Assembly: GCA_963699225.1 (NCBI GenBank)
Contig: OY969423.1
Span: 1,674,001-1,738,000, forward strand
Length of the DNA stretch: 64,000 bases
Source: VRUE01 sp963699225
GTDB taxonomy: Bacteria; Actinomycetota; Thermoleophilia; Solirubrobacterales; 70-9
Direction: 5' to 3'
Shown here in pieces: positions 43,075 through 51,308 of this stretch (positions are counted from its first letter, which is position 1; every line of letters starts with the position of its first letter). Made by a program: the position numbers and the translations under genes. A model generated the notes under the pieces. The model searched no databases and had not been told where the DNA came from. It worked only from the letters and a program-made list of their open reading frames with translations.

Positions 43075-44389
43075 GACGCGGATGCTGCTGAAGAACGCCG
43101 AAGACCCGGCGCTGCGCACGATCGACGGCTACAAGGGCTACGGCGGCTACGCCTCGCTGGAGAAGGCCTACAAGGAGATGGAGGCCGAGCAGGTCCTCAA
43201 AGAGCTCGAAGACTCGGGCCTGCGCGGGCGCGGCGGCGCCGGCTTCTCGATGGGCAAGAAGGCCTCCTTCCTGCCCCGCGGCGAGATGAACAAGTACCTC
43301 TGCTGCAATGCGGACGAGTCCGAGCCAGGCGCCTTCAAGGACCGCGAGCTGATGCAGCGCAACCCGCACCAGCTGATCGAGGGGATCGCGATCGCCGCCC
43401 TCGCCGCCGGTGCCGGCCACGCCTTCATCTTCATCCGCGGCGAGTACGACTCGCAGGCCGACATCCTCGACGCCGCCGTCGCCGAGGCCTACGAGGCGGG
43501 CTACCTCGGCAAGGACATCCTCGGCTCCCACCACGACCTCGAGCTGGTCGTCCACCGCGGCGCCGGCGCTTACATCTGCGGCGAGGAGACGGCGCTGCTC
43601 GACGCGCTCGAGGGCAAGCGCGGTAACCCGCGGCTGAAGCCGCCTTTCCCGGCCGTGCAGGGTCTATACGGCGGGCCGACCCTGATCAACAACGTCGAGA
43701 CGCTCTCGAATGTTCCCCACATCGTCGAGAACGGCGCCGAGTGGTTCAAGGGCTTCGGCACCGAGCAGTCGCCCGGGACCAAGGTGGTCTCGATCTCCGG
43801 CTGCGTGCGGCGGCCCGGCAACTACGAGGTCGAGCTGGGGATCCCGACCCGCGAGCTGATCATGGACCTGGCCGGCGGCCCCCGCGAGGGCCGCGAGATC
43901 AAGGCCTTCTACCCGGGCGGCTCCTCCTCGCCGGTGCTCAAGGTCGAGGAAGGGATCGACCTCCCCTACAGCTTCGAGGCGATGGCCGAGGCGGGCTCGA
44001 TGCTCGGCTCGGGCTCGATCATCGTCGCCGACGACCGGGTCTCGATCCCGCACATGGCGCTGCGCACGGCGCGCTTCTACCACCACGAGTCCTGCGGCAA
44101 GTGCACCCCCTGCCGCGAGGGCACCAACTGGACGGTGAAGATGCTGGAACGGGTGGTGCGCGGCGAGGCGACGCCGATGGACCTCGACATCGTCGCCTCG
44201 GTGCAGGAGAACATCATCGGCCACTGCCTCTGCGTGCTCGGCGACTCGATGGCGATGCCGGTCGGGGCAATGGTGCGGAAGTTCCGCCCTGAGTTCGAGC
44301 GTGTGATCGCCGAAGCCGGCTCGCCGCTGGAGGACGACCGGATCGCCGTCGTCCAGGGCGCGCCCGAGACCCTGGGAGCGGCGACGTGA
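43067..44389 (+). CDS. nuoF: NADH-quinone oxidoreductase subunit F
   Basis: 440 residues from ATG 43067. GLRGRGGAGFSMGKK (NADH), CNADESEPGAFKDRE (FMN) and ESCGKCTPCREGT plus a later Cys (4Fe-4S) are intact. It oxidises NADH. Overlaps nuoE and nuoG. Confidence 0.97.
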   Translation: MPETRMLLKNAEDPALRTIDGYKGYGGYASLEKAYKEMEAEQVLKELEDSGLRGRGGAGFSMGKKASFLPRGEMNKYLCCNADESEPGAFKDRELMQRNPHQLIEGIAIAALAAGAGHAFIFIRGEYDSQADILDAAVAEAYEAGYLGKDILGSHHDLELVVHRGAGAYICGEETALLDALEGKRGNPRLKPPFPAVQGLYGGPTLINNVETLSNVPHIVENGAEWFKGFGTEQSPGTKVVSISGCVRRPGNYEVELGIPTRELIMDLAGGPREGREIKAFYPGGSSSPVLKVEEGIDLPYSFEAMAEAGSMLGSGSIIVADDRVSIPHMALRTARFYHHESCGKCTPCREGTNWTVKMLERVVRGEATPMDLDIVASVQENIIGHCLCVLGDSMAMPVGAMVRKFRPEFERVIAEAGSPLEDDRIAVVQGAPETLGAAT

Positions 44390-46866
44390 GCGACAAAGCC
44401 CAAGTGAACCTGATCATCGACGGGCGAGAGGTGACCGCGACCGAAGGCGAGATGCTCCACGACGCGGCCAAGCGGGGCGACGTCGAGATCCCGGTCTTCT
44501 GTTACGAGCCGAAGCTGGGCGAGCCGGTCGGCGCCTGCCGCATGTGCCTGGTCGAGATCGAGGGGATCCCGAAGCTGCAGACCTCCTGCTCGACCCCGGT
44601 GCGCGACGGCATGGTCGTCCACACCCGCACCGACCAGGTCAAGCACGCGCAGAGCGCCGTGGTCGAGTTCCTGCTCGTCAACCACCCGCTCGACTGCCCG
44701 GTCTGCGACAAGGGCGGCGAGTGCCCGCTGCAGGACATCTCGATGGGCTGGGGCCCCGGCAAGAGCCGGATGACCGACAACAAGCGCCACTTCGAGAAGC
44801 CGATCGAGCTCTCGCCGCTGGTCGCGATCGACCGCGAGCGCTGCATCCTCTGTTACCGCTGCGTGCGCTTCAGCCAGGAGGTGGCCGAGGACGAGCAGCT
44901 GCAGCTGCTCGAGCGCGGCGACCGCACCTTCGTCGGCACCTTCGACGACCGCCCCTACGTGGCGCCCTTCCACGGCAACATCACCGACCTCTGCCCGGTC
45001 GGGGCGCTGACCAACTACACCTACCGCTTCCGCGCCCGGCCCTGGGACATCGAGCAGGCCGGCTCGGTCTGCACGCTCTGCCCGAGCCAGTGCAACGTCA
45101 GCTTCACCGTCCGCGACGAGCGGGTGAAGCGGGTGATCGCCCGCGACAACTCCGATGTCGACGACGGCTGGCTCTGCGACCGCGGCCGCTACGGCTTCGA
45201 GATGTTCGACGCCGAGGAGCGCGTGCGCGGGCCGCGGCTGCGTGGCGGCGTCGCCAATCTAGGCTGGGAGGGCGCGATCGCCAAGGCCGCTGCGGCGCTG
45301 AAGCACGGCGGCGCCGAGAGCGCGGCGATCGTCGGCGACGCCTCCAACGAGGAGGGCTACCTGGTCCAGCGCATCATGCGCGAGGCACTCGGCTCGCCCC
45401 ACATCGACTCGCGCCCCTCGCGCGGCCCCGGCCGGGAGGCGCTGGTACGGCTCGCCCAGCCCGAGATCTCCGCCCGGGTCCGCGACATCGACGACGCCGA
45501 CGCGATCCTCGTCATCGGCACCGACCCCCTGCATAGCTCCCCGATCCTCGACCTGCGCATCCGCAAGGCGATCCGCCGCAACGGCGCCAAGCTGGCGGTC
45601 GCGACCGAAGCGCCGACGACCTTGGACGGCGGTGCCACTGCGGTCGCGCGCTACGCGCCCGGAGGCGCCGGCGCCTTCCTCGCCGAGCTGGCGAGCGGCC
45701 TGCGCCAGCCGAGCGACGGCACTGCGGCTGACGTCGCCGACGTCCTTCGTGGTGCCGAATCCGTCGTCGTCATCTGGGGCGACCGCATCGGCCGCGAGGG
45801 CGACGGCGCCGTCGCGGCCCTGCTCGACATGGCCTCTGCGCTCGACTTGGCCAGCCAAGACGGCTCGGGCCTCCTCGAAGTCCCCGACTTCACCAACGCC
45901 CGCGGCCTGCGCGAGGCGGGTTGCCTCCCCGACGCCGGGCCGGGTCTGACCCCACCCCCAAATTCCGTCTCAGGGACGGAAAATGGAGGGCGCGTCGGCA
46001 AGGCCACCGAGGAGATTCGCGCCGCGCTCGAGTCGGGCGAGCTGAAGACCCTCCTCCTCTTCGGCGTCGACCCGCTGCGTGACTTCCCGGACACCACGGC
46101 GTGGAAAAACGCGCTAGCGAAAGCCGACCACGTAATCGCCTTCTCAACCTTCGAGACCGCAACGACCGCCATGGCCGACGTCGTCTTCCCACTTGAGACC
46201 CACGCCGAGAAAGACGGCACCGTCAGCCACCCCGACGGCCGTCTCCAACGCGTCCGCCCAAGCGCCTCGCGCCCCGGCGACATCCGTCCCAACTGGGGCG
46301 TCCTCGCGGAGCTCTCACTGACGCTGGGACACGACCCGGGCGTCAGTTCTCAACCCTCAGCTTTCGGCGCCCTCACGAACGAGGTCGCCTTCTACGCCGG
46401 AATCTCGGACTCCGACATCGGCGGCCGCGGCATCCGCTGGCAGGACACCCCAGCTTCCGCGAACGTGCCTGAGCCGACTGAGGCGCCCGGGGCCGAGTCC
46501 CCAAAACACTCCAGCGAGGCTCCTGCCGAGCGTTTTGGGGACTCGGCCCCGGGCGCCCTAGCCCTCAGCACATACCGCGACCTATGGGCCGGCCCCATCA
46601 CCGAGCTAAACCCACCGCTGCGGTTCCTTGCGCCTCAGCAACGCGTCGAACTCTCAATCGCCGACGCAGGCCGCCTAGGACTGCAGACCAACGACGACGT
46701 CACCGTCTCCCAAAACGGCACCGGCATTCGCGCCAAGGTCACGATCAGGGAGCGCATCCCCGAGGGCACCTGCCTGCTGATCGAGGGCGTCGCCGACGGC
46801 AACGCCAACGCCCTGCTCAACGGCAGCCCGGTCTCAGTCCAGATCGAGAAGACTGCCGCCCCCTGA
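44386..46866 (+). CDS. nuoG: NADH-quinone oxidoreductase subunit G, with two palindrome-encoded inserts
   Basis: 826 residues. Fe-S ligands: CRMCLVEIEG, CPVCDKGGECPLQ, CILCYRCVRFSQE and CTLCPSQCNVSF. A molybdopterin-oxidoreductase-like domain without visible cofactor duty follows. Two palindromes are translated in frame: one encodes LTPPPNSVSGTENGGRVG near residue 520-540, the other EAPGAESPKHSSEAPAERFG near 700-720. Both fall in what look like linkers, so the subunit should still fold. Confidence 0.95.
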   Translation: MSDKAQVNLIIDGREVTATEGEMLHDAAKRGDVEIPVFCYEPKLGEPVGACRMCLVEIEGIPKLQTSCSTPVRDGMVVHTRTDQVKHAQSAVVEFLLVNHPLDCPVCDKGGECPLQDISMGWGPGKSRMTDNKRHFEKPIELSPLVAIDRERCILCYRCVRFSQEVAEDEQLQLLERGDRTFVGTFDDRPYVAPFHGNITDLCPVGALTNYTYRFRARPWDIEQAGSVCTLCPSQCNVSFTVRDERVKRVIARDNSDVDDGWLCDRGRYGFEMFDAEERVRGPRLRGGVANLGWEGAIAKAAAALKHGGAESAAIVGDASNEEGYLVQRIMREALGSPHIDSRPSRGPGREALVRLAQPEISARVRDIDDADAILVIGTDPLHSSPILDLRIRKAIRRNGAKLAVATEAPTTLDGGATAVARYAPGGAGAFLAELASGLRQPSDGTAADVADVLRGAESVVVIWGDRIGREGDGAVAALLDMASALDLASQDGSGLLEVPDFTNARGLREAGCLPDAGPGLTPPPNSVSGTENGGRVGKATEEIRAALESGELKTLLLFGVDPLRDFPDTTAWKNALAKADHVIAFSTFETATTAMADVVFPLETHAEKDGTVSHPDGRLQRVRPSASRPGDIRPNWGVLAELSLTLGHDPGVSSQPSAFGALTNEVAFYAGISDSDIGGRGIRWQDTPASANVPEPTEAPGAESPKHSSEAPAERFGDSAPGALALSTYRDLWAGPITELNPPLRFLAPQQRVELSIADAGRLGLQTNDDVTVSQNGTGIRAKVTIRERIPEGTCLLIEGVADGNANALLNGSPVSVQIEKTAAP
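45946..45992. repeat. Palindromic element, type B, inside nuoG
   Basis: 47 bp from CTGACCCC to GGAGGGCG, with hairpin TTCCGTC-TCAGG-GACGGAA (45963-45981). Its end motifs match the copy at 21069-21120, but the centre is in reverse orientation. It is translated in frame. Confidence 0.65.
46482..46557. repeat. Long palindromic element, type A, inside nuoG
   Basis: Perfect 26-bp arms 46482-46507 and 46532-46557 (inner ends CCCCAAAAC / GTTTTGGGG). The 24-nt centre is identical to the intergenic copy at 39039-39062. It is translated in frame; the opposite strand would encode a similar peptide because of the symmetry. Confidence 0.9.
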
Positions 46867-47864
46867 TGCTGACCCTCGCCGACACCCAGTTCGTCGAAGC
46901 CACCTGGATCATGGTGGTCAAGAGCCTCGTCATCTTCGGGGTGATCTTCGGCATCCTGCCGCTGATGACGGTGCTCGAGCGCAAGCTGATCGGCCGCTTC
47001 CAGCACCGCTACGGCCCCAACCGGGTCGGCCCCTTCGGCCTGATGCAGCCGCTCGCAGACGTGGGGAAGCTGCTCTCCAAGGAGGCCTTCCGCCCGGCCA
47101 ACGCGATCGGCACGCTGTTCATCCTCGGCCCGCTGTTGCCGGTCCTCTCCGGCGTGCTCGCCCTGGCGATCCTCCCTTGGGGCAACGTCCAGGACGGCGT
47201 CGGGCTCTACGGGATCGACGTGCCGATCGGCATCCTCTACTTCTTCGCCGTCGGCTCGATCGCCTTCTATGGCCTGCTGCTCGGCGGCTGGTCCTCGGGC
47301 TCCAAGTACAGCCTGCTCGGCGCGATGCGCGGCGCCGCCCAGCTGATCTCCTACGAGGTCTCGATGGGCCTGGCCCTGCTCGGCGTGATCATGATGGGCG
47401 GCTCGCTCTCGCTGGTCGACATCGTCGAAGCCCAGGGCACGATCTGGTTCATCATTCCCCAGTTCGTCGGCTTCCTGATCTTCATGTTGGCCGGCTTCGC
47501 CGAGACCAACCGCACCCCGTTCGACATGCCCGAGGCCGACGCCGAGCTGGTGCAGGGCTTCATGACCGAGTACGGCGGCATGCGCTTCGGCAGCTTCCTG
47601 CTGGTCGAATACATGGAGATCCTGGTCGTCTCCGGCGTCGCCGTGGCGATGTTCCTCGGCGGCTGGATGGGGCCCGGCCCGAGCTTCCTCGACCCGATCT
47701 GGATGCTGGCCAAGATGCTCGGCCTCGTCCTCGTCTTCATCTGGGTGCGGGCGACGCTGCCACGCCTGCGCTACGACCAGCTGATGAGCCTCGGCTGGAA
47801 GGTGCTGCTGCCGCTGGCGACCCTCAACGTCCTGGTCACCGCGGTCCTGGTGGTGGTCACGTGA
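46866..47864 (+). CDS. nuoH: NADH-quinone oxidoreductase subunit H
   Basis: 332 residues from ATG 46866, which shares a base with the nuoG stop. About eight helices. ERKLIGRFQHRYGPNRVGP and AETNRTPFDMPEADAELVQG are diagnostic. It links the quinone site to the proton channels. Confidence 0.97.
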   Translation: MLTLADTQFVEATWIMVVKSLVIFGVIFGILPLMTVLERKLIGRFQHRYGPNRVGPFGLMQPLADVGKLLSKEAFRPANAIGTLFILGPLLPVLSGVLALAILPWGNVQDGVGLYGIDVPIGILYFFAVGSIAFYGLLLGGWSSGSKYSLLGAMRGAAQLISYEVSMGLALLGVIMMGGSLSLVDIVEAQGTIWFIIPQFVGFLIFMLAGFAETNRTPFDMPEADAELVQGFMTEYGGMRFGSFLLVEYMEILVVSGVAVAMFLGGWMGPGPSFLDPIWMLAKMLGLVLVFIWVRATLPRLRYDQLMSLGWKVLLPLATLNVLVTAVLVVVT

Positions 47865-48406
47865 GCGGCGAGTTCCCCTACCTCAAAGACGACAGCGTGG
47901 TCGAGGTCCAGCGCGGGCCCGAGCCGGGCGGCGTCGGCGGCGCCTACCGTGCCTTCGGCGAGACGCTGCGCGGGCTGAAGACGACGATGGCGCGGCTGAT
48001 CGAGGGACCGATGACGATCGAGTACCCCGAGGAGAAGACGCCCGTGTACCCGCGCTTCCGCGGCCGCCACAAGCTGCACAAGTTCGAGGACACCGACTTG
48101 GAGAAGTGCGTCGGCTGTTCGCTCTGCGCCGCCGCCTGCCCGGCCGACTGCATCCGCGTCGTCGCCGCCGAGAACATCCCCGGCGAACGGGTCTCGGCCG
48201 GCGAGCGCTTCGCCGCGATCTACGAGATCAACCTCTCGCGCTGCATCTTCTGCGGCTACTGCGAGATCGCCTGCCCCTTCGACGCAATCACGATGGGCCA
48301 CGACTACGAGATGTCCGACTACGACCGCACCGACCTGATCTTCACCAAGGAGATGCTGCTCGCCGAGTCGATCGAGCGCACTCCGCTGCGAGCAGAGGGC
48401 GAGTAA
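47861..48406 (+). CDS. nuoI: NADH-quinone oxidoreductase subunit I
   Basis: 181 residues, GTG start (GTGA overlap). Two 4Fe-4S motifs: CVGCSLCAAACPADC and CIFCGYCEIACPFDA. It carries clusters N6a and N6b towards NuoB. Confidence 0.97.
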   Translation: MSGEFPYLKDDSVVEVQRGPEPGGVGGAYRAFGETLRGLKTTMARLIEGPMTIEYPEEKTPVYPRFRGRHKLHKFEDTDLEKCVGCSLCAAACPADCIRVVAAENIPGERVSAGERFAAIYEINLSRCIFCGYCEIACPFDAITMGHDYEMSDYDRTDLIFTKEMLLAESIERTPLRAEGE

Positions 48407-49006
48407 GTGGAAGCGGTCCTCTTCTTCCTGGCGGCAATCGGCGCCCTCGGCGGCGCGGTCGGCGTCGTCGCCATGCGCAACCCCTTCTACGGCGTCCTGG
48501 CGCTGATCGTCCACCTCTTCTCCTTGGCGGTCCTCTTCCTGCTCCTCACCTCGGCCTTCGTAGCTGCCGCTCAGGTTGTGGTCTACGCCGGCGCGGTGAT
48601 GGTCCTCTACGTCTTCGTGGTCGCCTACGTAGGCGGCGACACCGAGTCCGCCTGGGAGCCAATCCCGGGCCAGCGCTTCCTTGCGCCATTGCTCGGGGCG
48701 GCTCTGTTCATCGAGCTCTCGGTCGCCGTGCTCGCTTCGTCATTGCTGGCCCTTGGGACGCACGGCCCTGACGTCAACCCGGGCTTCGGCGACCCAGCAG
48801 CAATTGGACGCCTCCTGCTTGAACGCTTCCTGGTCCCCTTCGAGGCCTCCTCGATTCTGCTGCTCCTAGCCGCGGTCGGCGCCGTAGTCCTCGCGAACAG
48901 GCGCGGCCGCGCAGAGGAGGACGCCGGTGCCTCCTCAGAACACTCAGCGCCGAAGGCGCGTTCTGAGGAGGCACCGGCGTCCTCGCCCCTGGGTGGTCAC
49001 GCATGA
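48407..49006 (+). CDS. nuoJ: NADH-quinone oxidoreductase subunit J, tail encoded by a palindrome
   Basis: 199 residues, GTG directly after the nuoI stop. Five helices; AAQVVVYAGAVMVLYVFVV is the conserved helix 3 region. The C-terminal 30 residues (AGASSEHSAPKARSEEAPAS region) are encoded by a type-A palindrome and are not part of the normal subunit. Confidence 0.94.
   Translation: MEAVLFFLAAIGALGGAVGVVAMRNPFYGVLALIVHLFSLAVLFLLLTSAFVAAAQVVVYAGAVMVLYVFVVAYVGGDTESAWEPIPGQRFLAPLLGAALFIELSVAVLASSLLALGTHGPDVNPGFGDPAAIGRLLLERFLVPFEASSILLLLAAVGAVVLANRRGRAEEDAGASSEHSAPKARSEEAPASSPLGGHA
48917..48984. repeat. Long palindromic element, type A, inside the 3' end of nuoJ
   Basis: Perfect 25-bp arms 48917-48941 and 48960-48984 (inner ends CTCAGAAC / GTTCTGAG) around an 18-nt centre ACTCAGCGCCGAAGGCGC. 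It is read in frame and supplies most of the NuoJ tail. Confidence 0.9.
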
Positions 49007-49302
49007 ACATCGAGTGGTACATCGTCCTCTCGTCGCTGCTGTTCGCAGTCGGGGCGACGGGCATCCTGATCCGCCGCAGCCCGGTAGTGATCCTGCTCTG
49101 CCTCGAGTTGATGCTCAACGCCGGCAACCTGGCCCTGGTCGCCTTCAGCCGCATGGTCGGCAACCAGCAGGGGCAGATCTTCGCGATCGTCGTCATGGTC
49201 GTCGCTGCCTGCGAGGTAGTCGTCGGTCTTGGGCTGATCGTGGCGATCTTTAGGCGCAAGCTGCCGCTTGACGTTGACGCGCTGAGGGAGCTTCGAGGGT
49301 GA
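49003..49302 (+). CDS. nuoK: NADH-quinone oxidoreductase subunit K
   Basis: 99 residues, three helices. GILIRRSPVVILLCLELMLNAGNLAL holds the channel Glu residues; VAACEVVVGLGLIVAIFR follows. Overlaps nuoJ and nuoL by 4 bp each. Confidence 0.96.
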   Translation: MNIEWYIVLSSLLFAVGATGILIRRSPVVILLCLELMLNAGNLALVAFSRMVGNQQGQIFAIVVMVVAACEVVVGLGLIVAIFRRKLPLDVDALRELRG

Positions 49303-51308
49303 GCGCCACCGCCTGGGCCTGGCTGGTCCTCCTGTTTCCGCTGTTGGGCTCGATCGTGATCGCGCTTGGCTTCAAAGTGCTGCCATCTAAGGCAGCGGGC
49401 GCGATCGGCACGCTTGCCATCGGGCTTGCGTTTGTGTGCGGCGTAGCCGCACTGATCAATCTGCTTGGAGAAGCCCCTGACGCACGGCACCATGCATCGT
49501 CGCTCTGGGATTACGCCTCGGTTGCAGGGCTGAACATCAAGCTGGGGATCTACCTCGACCCGCTCTCGGTCTTCATGGTCCTGATCGTCACCGGCGTCTC
49601 GACCCTGATCCACCTCTACTCGTTCGGCTACATGCAGTCCGACGAGGGCTACCACCGCTTCTTCAGCTACCTCAACTTCTTCGTCTTCTCGATGCTGCTG
49701 CTGGTCCTCGCCGGCAACTTCGTGCTGCTGATCGTCGGCTGGGCCTTCGTCGGCTTCGCCTCCTACGCGCTGATCAGCTTCTGGTACCGCCGCACCACCG
49801 CGACCCGGGCCGGGATGAAGGCCTTCGTGATCAACGTCGTCGGGGATATAGGACTCGTGCTCGCCGCCTTCCTGATCTTCCGCGAACTGGGCACCTTCGA
49901 ATACAGCGAGGTCTTCGCCAAGGCACCCCACGTCTTCCACACCAACGAGTGGACGGTGACGGCGATCTGCCTGCTGCTCCTGGTCGGCGCCTTCGCCAAG
50001 TCGGCGCAGCTGCCTTTCCACACCTGGCTGCCCGACGCGATGGAGGGCCCCACCCCCGTCTCCTCGCTGATCCACGCGGCGACGATGGTCACCGCCGGCG
50101 TCTACCTGATCGCCCGCACCCACGTCCTCTTCGTCCTCGCCCCAACCGCCGCCGACATCGCCGCCTTCGTCGGCCTGGCGACGCTGCTGGTCGCCGGCAC
50201 GATCGCCCTGGTGATGACCGACCTGAAGCGGGCGATCGCCTACTCGACGATGAGCCAGATCGGCTACATGATCATGGGCGTCTCGATCGGCGCCTACAGC
50301 GCCGGCATGTTCCACCTGATGACCCACGCCTTCTTCAAGGCGCTGCTCTTCATGGCCGCCGGCTCGATCATCGCCGCGATGGCGAACAACCAGAACATCG
50401 ACGACATGAAGGGCTTCGGCAAGGCGATGCGCTTCACCTCGATCACGATGCTCTGCGGCGGCCTCGCCCTCGCCGCCTTCCCCGGCACCTCGGGCTTCTT
50501 CTCCAAGGACGAGATCCTCGCTTACGCCACCGCGCGCGGTGGCATGTACGAGATCTTCACCGTGCTCGGCTACTTCGGCGCCCTGCTGACCGCGATCTAC
50601 ACCTTCCGCCTGATCTTCCGCGTGCTGCCGGGCAAGCCCTGCGCCGAGGCGCAGGAGCTGATCGACAGCGGCCACGTCCACCACGCCCATCCCTTCAACC
50701 CAGCGACGGGCGAAGAGGAGGACACCGGGGTCGGCTTCCCCGGCGCCGATCACCACATCGCCGAGCAGTCCTGGCCGATGCGGGTGGCGATGGGCGTGCT
50801 CGCCTTCCTCGCCCTGTTTGCCGGCCTGGTCCAGGTGCCGGGAGTGGATGAGACGATCACCAAGTTCCTCGACCCGGTCTTCGCCGACTCGCCGCTGGCG
50901 CGGATCGTGCCCTCGGTCGGCGCCTCCTGGGCGGGCCTGGCGATCGGCGCGACGATCTCGATCGTCGGCATCGGCATCGCCTACTGGCTATACATCGCCC
51001 GCCCCGAGACCCCGGCGCTGCTGATCAAGCGCCTGCGCCCGCTGCACACCTTCCTCGTCAACAAGTGGTACTTCGACGAGGCGATCGACTTCCTGATCGT
51101 GCGCCCGGCGCTGGCGATCGGCCGCTTCGCCAACCGCACCTTCGAGCGCCTCGTCGTCGACGGCCTCGTCAGCGGCACCGAGGACGTCGTCAGCGGCAGC
51201 GGCCGCCTCGTCCGCGTCGTGCAGAGCGGCTTCGTGCGCAGCTACGCGCTGCTGCTGCTGGTCGGCTTCGCCGGCCTCGCCCTCTACTTCCTGCTGAGCA
51301 GCTCATGA
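49299..51308 (+). CDS. nuoL: NADH-quinone oxidoreductase subunit L
   Basis: 669 residues, GTG start, about 15-16 helices. LHLYSFGYM-like and WAFVGFASYALISFWYRR, KSAQLPFHTWLPDAMEGPTP, and FFSKDEIL are typical of the ND5 antiporter-like subunit. The long lateral helix and final C-terminal helix are present, so it looks complete. Confidence 0.97.
   Translation: MSATAWAWLVLLFPLLGSIVIALGFKVLPSKAAGAIGTLAIGLAFVCGVAALINLLGEAPDARHHASSLWDYASVAGLNIKLGIYLDPLSVFMVLIVTGVSTLIHLYSFGYMQSDEGYHRFFSYLNFFVFSMLLLVLAGNFVLLIVGWAFVGFASYALISFWYRRTTATRAGMKAFVINVVGDIGLVLAAFLIFRELGTFEYSEVFAKAPHVFHTNEWTVTAICLLLLVGAFAKSAQLPFHTWLPDAMEGPTPVSSLIHAATMVTAGVYLIARTHVLFVLAPTAADIAAFVGLATLLVAGTIALVMTDLKRAIAYSTMSQIGYMIMGVSIGAYSAGMFHLMTHAFFKALLFMAAGSIIAAMANNQNIDDMKGFGKAMRFTSITMLCGGLALAAFPGTSGFFSKDEILAYATARGGMYEIFTVLGYFGALLTAIYTFRLIFRVLPGKPCAEAQELIDSGHVHHAHPFNPATGEEEDTGVGFPGADHHIAEQSWPMRVAMGVLAFLALFAGLVQVPGVDETITKFLDPVFADSPLARIVPSVGASWAGLAIGATISIVGIGIAYWLYIARPETPALLIKRLRPLHTFLVNKWYFDEAIDFLIVRPALAIGRFANRTFERLVVDGLVSGTEDVVSGSGRLVRVVQSGFVRSYALLLLVGFAGLALYFLLSSS

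Noticed and set aside
46482..46557. Explaining the type-A palindromes as plain terminators
   Set aside because: Several lie inside operon genes or upstream of both flanking genes, and centres are conserved while arms are not.
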